Assembly (NCBI GenBank): GCA_027296525.1
Contig: JAPUJA010000143.1
Span: forward strand, 1-7,340
Reading direction: 5' to 3'
DNA: 7,340 nt
Source: Pseudomonadota bacterium
GTDB taxonomy: Bacteria > Pseudomonadota > Alphaproteobacteria > UBA828 > JAPUJA01
Below the pieces are notes generated by a model, which did no database searches, had not been told where the DNA came from, and saw only the letters and a program-made list of their open reading frames with translations. This document shows positions 1 through 5,223 of this stretch, one piece after another; positions within the stretch are counted from its first letter, which is position 1, and the number at the start of each line of letters is the position of its first letter. Position numbers and translations under genes: made by a program.

Positions 1-873
1 GACCAGCTGCCGGCCGAAATCGTCGATGATGAAGAGCCCGCCGGTCGCCTTCATCTGCATCGGCGCCTCGTAAAAGCGCGCATAGGGATTGAAGCTGAGA
101 TCGAGCATGTCGAGGGTGAGCTCGCCGCCGGTCACGACCACCGGCCGATGGCATTCGACCCAACGGGGATCGGGCTCCTCGCCCTGCCGGCTGCGGCCCC
201 GGGCGCCATCGCCCCGTTTCTCCGCGACGCGATGAACCGTCGTGTCGAAGATCTTGATGATCTGGCCATCGACCTCGATGCAGTGCGGGACAAAAATCGT
301 CTGCTCGAAGACCTTGCCGATGGCCTCCGCAACCACCGTCTTGCCGTTCCCGGGCGGTCCGTAGACCAGGATCGAGCGGCCCGAGAACACCGCCGGCCCC
401 AGCCGTTTGACGAGCGTCTCGGGCATCACGAGCGAGCTGAAACACTCGCCGAAGGTCGCGAAATTGGGCCGCTCGTTCGCAACTTTCTGGCGCTCGACCT
501 GGTTTCGAAAGGCGTCGAGCGTGACGGGGACGGGCCCGACATATTGGGATTGCGAGAGCGCATCGATCGCCCAGTCGCGGCCCTTGCCCGTGAGCGTGTA
601 ACGCAGCTCCGCGAGCGGACTCGGGCCCTGCGCGCCCAGCGCGCCCAGCACCTCGACCAACGATTGCTCTTTCGCGTCCTCGAGCAAAAATTCGACGATC
701 CCCCGGGAAAGCTTGAGCTCCTTGGAGAGCGCCGTCGGCACGGACAGGCCCAAGACATACATCGCCTTGAAGATGAGCCCGAACAGAATCTTCTGACCGA
801 CGCCCGTCTCGTCCACGGTCCGGGGCGCGAGCGGCGCCCGGCTCGTGGCCTCAAGTGGAAATTGATGCAGCAT
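1..873 (-). CDS. AAA+ family ATPase with N-terminal winged-helix-like region (C-terminus cut off by window edge)
   Basis: The visible 291 residues are an ATP-binding protein of the AAA+ superfamily. The Walker A motif GPPGNGKT is at residues 172-179, just after a beta strand (SILVYG). The Walker B motif LFIIDD is at 280-285, followed by FGR. Sensor motifs and the arginine finger lie beyond the window. Residues about 30-110 contain a helical segment (LSKELKLSRGIVEFLLEDA) and a YTLTGKGRDWAIDAL stretch that resembles the wing and last helix of a winged-helix domain; this is inference from appearance. The ATG at 871-873 is the likely start, because an in-frame TAA lies just upstream at 886-888 and the sequence from MLHQFPLEA onward is protein-like. 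The ribosome site is weak (AGGGAT upstream). There is no signal peptide or membrane segment, so it is cytoplasmic. It lies 146 bp downstream of the HlyD-type gene on the same strand. The substrate and role are not known to me; a remodelling or regulatory ATPase is possible. Confidence 0.88.
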   Translation of the reverse strand, partial: MLHQFPLEATSRAPLAPRTVDETGVGQKILFGLIFKAMYVLGLSVPTALSKELKLSRGIVEFLLEDAKEQSLVEVLGALGAQGPSPLAELRYTLTGKGRDWAIDALSQSQYVGPVPVTLDAFRNQVERQKVANERPNFATFGECFSSLVMPETLVKRLGPAVFSGRSILVYGPPGNGKTVVAEAIGKVFEQTIFVPHCIEVDGQIIKIFDTTVHRVAEKRGDGARGRSRQGEEPDPRWVECHRPVVVTGGELTLDMLDLSFNPYARFYEAPMQMKATGGLFIIDDFGRQLV

Positions 874-1019
874 TCGCCCGATCCCTTATCGGCCCACTTC
901 GTCTCCGGCGATCCGCCGACTGGACGACGATAGCACAAATCCCGCCGCCGCAACCTCCCTTCGGGGCCGGGCGGCTCAGGGCGTTCTCGCGGGAGGCCCC
1001 GGGGGGCTCAGCGGGGCGC
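874..1019 (-). promoter_or_regulatory. 146-bp gap between adaptor and ATPase genes with a possible weak promoter
   Basis: This GC-rich spacer separates the HlyD stop from the ATPase start. Reading the minus strand, TGCTATCGT (-10 hexamer at 932-927) resembles an extended -10 element, and TTGCGG at 953-948 is a poor -35 with 15-bp spacing. No convincing terminator with a T-run is seen after the HlyD stop, so read-through from the exporter operon is equally possible. The promoter call is tentative. Confidence 0.25.
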
Positions 1020-2345
1020 TCAGCGTTCGCGCAGCGCGAGGCTTTGGGCGCGCAGGATCGGGTTGAGGAGATAGTCGAGGACGGTCTTCTCGCCCGTGAG
1101 GATGTCGACGGAGGCCGTCATGCCGGGGATGATGGGAAGAGGATTTTCCTCGGTTCCCAGGTAGCTAACGTCGGTGCGCAGGCGCACGCGGTAGAAGCTT
1201 TCGTCGCGTTCGTCCTTGATCGTATCGGCGCTGATGTTCTCGACCTTGCCCTTCAAGCCGCCATAGATCGAGAAGTCGTAGGCCGTGATCTTGACCGTCG
1301 CGTCCTGACCGGGCCGCAAGAAGGCGATGTCCGCCGGTCGGATCTGGGCTTCGATGAGCAGGCTGTCCTCGATCGGCACGATCTCGACCAGGTCCTCGCC
1401 CGGCTGGATCACGCCGCCGATGGTCGTCACCAAGACCTGCTTCACCGTGCCGTGCACGGGCGAACGCACTTCGCTGCGGAACACCCGGTCCTGGCCGCCG
1501 GTGATCGCCTCGGTCACGACGGCGAGGTCCGACTTGAACCGGTTGAGCTCGTACCAGGCCTCCGTGCGCGCGCTGATCTTGCGCTCCTCGATGCGCTCGC
1601 GGGCTTCGCTGAGCGCGGCCTGCGCGCGCGGGATGGCGAGCTCGGCGGCCTGGATATCGGCCTCGACGTCGTTCGCCTCACGCTGCAAGCGCAGGAGCTC
1701 GACCTGGGAGATCACGCCCGCGCGCACGAGCGGCTCGGTCATGTCGATTTCCTGGTCCACGAGCTCGAGCGAGCGTTTGAGCTTTCCGACGCGCCCCCGA
1801 AGTTCGCGCAATTCCTGGTTCCGTTGCTCCACCTGGCGCCGCAGGATGCCGATATCCGACTCGAGCTGGGCCAACGCCGAGTTGTACTGCGCGAGCTCGT
1901 CCGCCGCCACGCCCGGCGCCTCGTCGAGCACGGCCTGCGGGAAGACGACATCCCTGCCGTTCGCCATCGCCGTCAGGCGCGCGACGGCCGCGAGTAAGCC
2001 GAGATAGCGCGCACGGGTTTCGCGGTAATCGGACGCCACCTCGGTGTTGTCGATGCGAATCAGCACCTCGCCGCTTTCGACGATCTGGCCCTCACGCACG
2101 AAAATCCCGGCGATGATTCCGCCCTCGAGGTTCTGAATGACCTGAACCTGGCTCGAGGGAATGACCTTGCCGGTTCCCCGCGTGACCTCCTCGAGCGAGG
2201 CCTGACGCGCCCACAGCATGAAGAGCACGAGGAAAGTGAGCACGATGAACAGCAGGAGATGCGCCGAGCGCGCGCCGCCGCGCCGGGTCGCGGCGTGCAC
2301 CGCGCGCATGAACTCGACGTCGTCGACCTTGGGGATCCGCGCCAT
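1020..2345 (-). CDS. HlyD-family type I secretion periplasmic adaptor (membrane fusion protein, LapC-like)
   Basis: This 441-residue protein is the periplasmic bridge of a type I secretion system, joining the inner-membrane ABC exporter to a TolC-type channel. Residues 1-28 are a short cytoplasmic tail and 29-46 are a single hydrophobic anchor (LLLFIVLTFLVLFMLW). Residues 63-99, with QNLEGGIIAGIFVREGQIV, form the first half of a lipoyl-like domain, and about 289-325 (SPVHGTVKQVLVTTIGG, then PGEDLVEIVP) form the second half. Residues about 103-285 are rich in heptad-like Leu, Ala, Glu and Arg, as expected for the alpha-helical hairpin that docks on TolC. Residues 329-418 are the beta-barrel region, and the C-terminal GMTASVDILTGEKTVLDYLL is a hallmark of the HlyD/LapC group. 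The length is normal for the family. The ATG is 4 bp after the exporter's TAG, with only a purine-poor GCGAG in front, so translational coupling to the exporter is likely. Confidence 0.96.
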   Translation of the reverse strand: MARIPKVDDVEFMRAVHAATRRGGARSAHLLLFIVLTFLVLFMLWARQASLEEVTRGTGKVIPSSQVQVIQNLEGGIIAGIFVREGQIVESGEVLIRIDNTEVASDYRETRARYLGLLAAVARLTAMANGRDVVFPQAVLDEAPGVAADELAQYNSALAQLESDIGILRRQVEQRNQELRELRGRVGKLKRSLELVDQEIDMTEPLVRAGVISQVELLRLQREANDVEADIQAAELAIPRAQAALSEARERIEERKISARTEAWYELNRFKSDLAVVTEAITGGQDRVFRSEVRSPVHGTVKQVLVTTIGGVIQPGEDLVEIVPIEDSLLIEAQIRPADIAFLRPGQDATVKITAYDFSIYGGLKGKVENISADTIKDERDESFYRVRLRTDVSYLGTEENPLPIIPGMTASVDILTGEKTVLDYLLNPILRAQSLALRER

Positions 2346-2349
2346 CTCG

Positions 2350-4689
2350 CTACGCGCCCGACGTTCGAATATCTTTGTTCGCGAGGCGCTTCAACACGCT
2401 CTCGCGCGGCCCGTCCGCAACGACCTTGCCGCCGTCGATCACGATCAAGCGGTCGACGAGGCTGAGGAGCGAGGCGCGGTGGGTGATGAGAACCAGGGTC
2501 TTGCCGTCGATCACCTCCTGCAGACGGATCTTGAATTGATTCTCCGCCCCGCTGTCCATGGCACTCGTGGGCTCGTCCATGATGAAGATCGGGCGATCCG
2601 CGAGCACCGAGCGGGCGACCGCAACGGCTTGGCGTTGCCCGCCCGAGATCGCCTCGCCCCGTTCACCGACCGGCATGTCGAAGCCCTGCGGATGCAGGCG
2701 GGTGAACTCCTCGACGCCCGCGATCCGGGCGGCGCGCAACACGGCCGCGTCGTCCGAGTTCGGCGCGCTGAGCGTGATGTTGTCGCGCACCGATCCGGCG
2801 AACAGAACGGTTTCCTGCGGCACGCAGCCGATGTTCCGGCGCAAATCCGCCGGGTCGATCTGGCGCACGTCGGTGCCGTCGACCAGGACCGCGCCCGACG
2901 CCGGTTCATAAAGACCGAGAATCAAACGCTCGATCGTGCTCTTGCCGGAGCCGATGCGGCCGATCACGCCGACCCGCTCGCCCGCCTTGATGCGGAAGGA
3001 CAGGTCGTTGAGCACCGGAGACTTCTGGCCCGGATAGCTGAACACGACGTTCTTGAATTCGATATCGCCGTTGAGCCCCGGCCGATGGACGAAGGCCCGC
3101 GCGTCGGGGCGCTCGGTCGGCATGGTCATGATTTTGTCGAGCGCCTTGAGCGCGGCGCGCGCCTGTTGGAAACGCGTCGCGATCCCGGCCACTTGCGCGA
3201 GCGGCGCCATGGTGCGGCCCGCGAGGATGGTCGCGGCGACCAGCGCGCCGACCGTCATGTAGCCCTCGGCGATCCGATAGACCCCGAAGATGACGATGCC
3301 GACAGTCACCATGTTCTGCGAGAAAGCCGCGAAGCTGATGGCCACCGTCGACAGGCTGCGCACCTGGGCGCCTGATTTCGCGGTCTCGCCGACGCACTGT
3401 TCCCAGCGCCGCTGCATGCGCCCTTCCGCACCCATGCTCTTCAGGGTCTCGAGCCCGCCGATCACCTCGAACAGGATGCCGTGCTTCTCCGCGGCTTGCG
3501 AAAAGGCGCGCCGCACGAAAATATTGAGCGGGATCTGAAGCCCAAGACCGACGAGAAAGACGAGCGGCGCGGCGACCAGCGGCACATAGGCGAGCGGGCC
3601 ACCGACATACCAGATCATCGCGATGAAGATGAACACGAACGGCAGATCGATCATGGTGGTAAGCGTCGCCGAGGTAAAGAAGTCGCGCAGCGTTTCGAAT
3701 TCGCGCAGATGGCTCGCGAGCGCACCCGCCGACTGCGGCCGCGACGCCATGCGCATGCCCATCACCTGCTGGAACATGCGGCTCGAGATCAGCGTATCGG
3801 CGCCGCGCCCGGCGACATCGGCGAAATAATTCCGGAGCACTCTCAAAAGGAAATCGAAGGCGAAGACGATGCCGACGCCAAGCGCGAGGACCCAGAGAGT
3901 CTCGATCGCGTTGTTCGGCACGACGCGATCGTAAACGTTCATGATGAAAAGCGGCGTGGCGAGGGCGAACAGATTGATCAGGAAGGCGGCGATCGCGACC
4001 TCGCCATAGATCGGCCAGAATTTCCACAACGTGCCCCAGAACCATGCCTTCGGAAATGGACGGGCGGTGTCGAACGCATCGCCGTCGACACGGCTTTCCG
4101 GGCTCGTGAACAGCACGTAACCCAGATACTGCTGGAGAAGATCGCGCTGCGAAACGCGCCGGACGTCGTCCCCCGCATCGGCGAAGATGACATCCGCGCT
4201 CTCCACTCCGTTGAGCCGCAGCAGAACGCACGCGTTCTGCTCTTTGAGAAGCAGGACGCAGGGGAGAGTCAGGTTCGAGATCTTACGCAGCGAGCGGCGC
4301 GCGAGGCGCGCGTTGATCCCGGCGTGCGTCGCCGCGCGGATGAAGAACTCGGGCGTCATGCCGGCTTCGGGCATCGGAAGACCCGCGACGAGAGCCGAGG
4401 CCGACATCGGCCGCTCGAGCAGCTTCGTCAGCGTGGCGAGGCAAGCAAGCAAGGGATCGTCCGGCTTGTCCATCTTCGAGGAAACGTCCCAATCCTTGGC
4501 CGCCGCCACCTCCGATGGCGCGCCCGCCAGAGCCGGGTCGTCAGCCCCCTCGGACGGCGCGAGCGCCGCCCCGGCGGTCCCCGGCGCTTCCGCCGGTCTT
4601 GCGCTCGCGGCCGTCTCGCCCGCCGCCGCGAGATTTTCGCCCATCCGTTCCGGTGGTGTCGTCACATCGCCGCCCGAAGTTGCCGTCAC
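2350..4689 (-). CDS. Type I secretion ABC transporter, permease-ATPase fusion with degenerate C39-like domain (LapB/HlyB class)
   Basis: This protein of about 779 residues powers export across the inner membrane. From the chosen start, residues 1-72 are an Ala/Pro/Glu-rich, probably disordered extension. Residues 75-198 are a C39-peptidase-like domain. Aligned by eye to the family motif D-C-G-x-A-C-L, it reads D78-P79-L80-L81-A82-C83-L84, so the catalytic Cys is Pro, and NACVLLRLNG (152-161) lacks the usual His. It therefore should not cleave leaders. About six hydrophobic segments follow (near 226-250, 265-285, 344-361, 365-387, 449-472, 477-498). The nucleotide-binding domain has Walker A GRIGSGKST (577-585), Q-loop PQET, signature ISGGQRQ (681-687), Walker B IFIMDEP and H-loop ITHR (His737). 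I chose the GTG at 4687-4689 because GGAG lies 9 nt upstream. An in-frame TTG at 4830 and ATGs at 4644 and 4473 are alternatives. The domain order excludes an ordinary lipid flippase such as MsbA. Confidence 0.95.
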   Translation of the reverse strand: MTATSGGDVTTPPERMGENLAAAGETAASARPAEAPGTAGAALAPSEGADDPALAGAPSEVAAAKDWDVSSKMDKPDDPLLACLATLTKLLERPMSASALVAGLPMPEAGMTPEFFIRAATHAGINARLARRSLRKISNLTLPCVLLLKEQNACVLLRLNGVESADVIFADAGDDVRRVSQRDLLQQYLGYVLFTSPESRVDGDAFDTARPFPKAWFWGTLWKFWPIYGEVAIAAFLINLFALATPLFIMNVYDRVVPNNAIETLWVLALGVGIVFAFDFLLRVLRNYFADVAGRGADTLISSRMFQQVMGMRMASRPQSAGALASHLREFETLRDFFTSATLTTMIDLPFVFIFIAMIWYVGGPLAYVPLVAAPLVFLVGLGLQIPLNIFVRRAFSQAAEKHGILFEVIGGLETLKSMGAEGRMQRRWEQCVGETAKSGAQVRSLSTVAISFAAFSQNMVTVGIVIFGVYRIAEGYMTVGALVAATILAGRTMAPLAQVAGIATRFQQARAALKALDKIMTMPTERPDARAFVHRPGLNGDIEFKNVVFSYPGQKSPVLNDLSFRIKAGERVGVIGRIGSGKSTIERLILGLYEPASGAVLVDGTDVRQIDPADLRRNIGCVPQETVLFAGSVRDNITLSAPNSDDAAVLRAARIAGVEEFTRLHPQGFDMPVGERGEAISGGQRQAVAVARSVLADRPIFIMDEPTSAMDSGAENQFKIRLQEVIDGKTLVLITHRASLLSLVDRLIVIDGGKVVADGPRESVLKRLANKDIRTSGA

Positions 4690-4819
4690 GCCTTCACACT
4701 CCACGAGCCTGCCCGGGCCTGCCCGCCGATGCCCGCCGGGTGCGTGGGCACGATGGAGGGTCCGCCGCCATTTGCATGAGCCGAGGAGTTCATCGAACCG
4801 TGCTTCCCCGTATTGGTCT

Positions 4820-4846
4820 CCCCAGGGCAATAAATTCTCCCTGGGG
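4820..4846. repeat. Perfect 8-bp inverted repeat, possible operator of the exporter operon
   Basis: CCCCAGGG at 4820-4827 is matched by its exact reverse complement CCCTGGGG at 4839-4846, around an AT-rich 11-nt centre. On the minus strand it lies directly downstream of a CATAAT -10-like hexamer (4854-4849), so it would overlap the predicted transcription start of the exporter operon. That position suits a repressor site or a 5' leader hairpin. The symmetry is seen directly; the function is inferred. Confidence 0.5.
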
Positions 4847-4848
4847 CC

Positions 4849-4874
4849 ATTATGGTAACCCCTATGTTAACCAA
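4849..4874 (-). promoter_or_regulatory. Weak candidate promoter for the exporter operon
   Basis: Reading the minus strand, CATAAT (4854-4849) matches the -10 consensus in 5 of 6 positions. The upstream TTGGTT (4874-4869) is only a partial -35 match, and the 14-bp spacing is short, so an activator or another sigma factor might be involved. The segment also holds two TAACC copies (4856-4860 and 4868-4872) offset by 12 bp. The hexamer is visible; its use as a promoter is a guess. Confidence 0.25.
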
Positions 4875-5000
4875 TTCTTTCTTGTACGCCATTTTCATTG
4901 ACAGAAGGGCGCGCTCACCACGTTCCCGAGCCGCCCGCCCCCACCGGCGGCTCTCGACAGGCGGGCCGGAGCGCATCCACCCGAATCCCGAGGTTTACGC

Positions 5001-5006
5001 TATAAT
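5001..5006 (+). promoter_or_regulatory. Isolated perfect TATAAT hexamer, possible distal tolC promoter -10
   Basis: TATAAT occurs in an AT-rich island about 220 bp before the tolC-type start. There is no recognisable -35 at 16-18 bp upstream and no extended -10 TG. If used, the leader would include the hairpin at 5049-5075. On the minus strand the same island reads TAATTATA, so direction is not certain. Confidence 0.25.
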
Positions 5007-5048
5007 TACTTGACTTCCTGGGGCTTTTTCTTGTTCACTGGGCTTCGC

Positions 5049-5075
5049 CGCGCCACGAATCAGTCCGGTGGCGCG
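5049..5075. repeat. Perfect 8-bp inverted repeat in the tolC upstream region
   Basis: CGCGCCAC at 5049-5056 is matched by GTGGCGCG at 5068-5075 with an 11-nt centre. No T-run follows, so a terminator is unlikely. It could be a leader hairpin, if transcription starts near 5013, or a protein-binding site. Its arm and centre lengths equal those of the repeat at 4820-4846, although the sequence differs. Confidence 0.45.
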
Positions 5076-5123
5076 CAGTTGGAGGGGACGGCAGAGGTCC
5101 TTGCTGTTTCATTAGTCCTCACA

Positions 5124-5152
5124 TTGACCCTCGAGCCGGCTCACTTTAAGAT
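5124..5152 (+). promoter_or_regulatory. Best candidate sigma-70-type promoter for the tolC-type gene
   Basis: TTGACC (5124-5129) matches the -35 consensus in 5 of 6 positions. It is followed after exactly 17 bp by TAAGAT (5147-5152), which matches the -10 in 4 of 6. The predicted start is near 5159, giving a leader of about 65 nt before the ATG at 5224. The perfect palindrome GAGCCGGCTC (5133-5142) lies inside the spacer, where a bound regulator would block or reshape polymerase contact. Confidence 0.5.
5133..5142. repeat. 10-bp palindrome in promoter spacer
   Basis: GAGCCGGCTC is a perfect palindrome between the -35 and -10 hexamers of the candidate tolC promoter. It overlaps the first of two near-identical direct repeats, TCGAGCCGG (5131-5139) and TCGAGTCGG (5154-5162), spaced 23 bp apart, about two helical turns. 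It is a possible operator; the function is inferred. Confidence 0.4.
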
Positions 5153-5207
5153 TTCGAGTCGGGGATAGGGAGTCCGCCGGATACGGGACCAACCCCGCGA
5201 GGCGGCA

Positions 5208-5214
5208 TAAGGAG
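5208..5214 (+). promoter_or_regulatory. Strong Shine-Dalgarno TAAGGAG deciding the tolC-type start
   Basis: TAAGGAG ends 9 nt before the ATG at 5224. A TTG at 5215 abuts it and is too close to be used, while the ATG at 5239 is 24 nt away. The ATG at 5224 is therefore favoured. Confidence 0.85.
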
Positions 5215-5223
5215 TTGGGGGGC

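Larger units (their letters stand above)
4690..5223. promoter_or_regulatory. Divergent intergenic region between exporter operon and tolC-type gene
   Basis: This stretch of about 530 bp separates the exporter GTG start (minus strand) from the tolC-type ATG (plus strand). It holds no convincing gene. It is less GC-rich in the middle (about 4828-4900 and 4990-5035) than the flanking genes, as expected for promoters. It contains a perfect TATAAT on the plus strand, a TTGACC-N17-TAAGAT promoter candidate, two inverted repeats of 8-bp arms with 11-nt centres, and a 10-bp palindrome. Each is described separately. A 70-codon minus-strand reading frame (4898-4686) crosses the exporter-side part and is discussed as a finding only. 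Confidence 0.8.

Noticed and set aside
148..933. Plus-strand 261-codon open frame opposite the ATPase gene
   Set aside because: It is antisense to a frame with clear Walker A and B motifs. It is Arg/Asp/Leu-rich with no recognisable domain, as expected for a mirror frame in GC-rich DNA.
961..1019. Terminator after the HlyD-type gene
   Set aside because: GC-rich pairing (GCCCC/GGGGC) leaves a loop of only about 2 nt and has no T-run.
855..1997. Plus-strand 380-codon open frame
   Set aside because: It lies antisense to the HlyD-type gene and the gap, has no ribosome site and shows mirror-frame composition (repeated HxxLDxxL).
2218..3375. Plus-strand 385-codon open frame
   Set aside because: It is antisense to the exporter ATPase domain, whose motifs are complete and in order.
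2906..4231. Minus-strand 441-codon frame within the exporter gene
   Set aside because: It is an Arg/Ala-rich shifted frame of the exporter; the real frame holds the membrane segments and ATPase motifs without interruption.
2350..4689. Peptidase-containing bacteriocin exporter (PCAT)
   Set aside because: The C39-like domain lacks the catalytic Cys and His, and no double-Gly leader peptide gene is nearby.
3481..4779. Plus-strand 432-codon open frame
   Set aside because: It is antisense to the exporter, has no domain and is extremely charged.
4690..5223. Riboswitch or structured RNA gene in the divergent region
   Set aside because: Only simple hairpins are visible; I recognise no conserved riboswitch core or tRNA-like fold.
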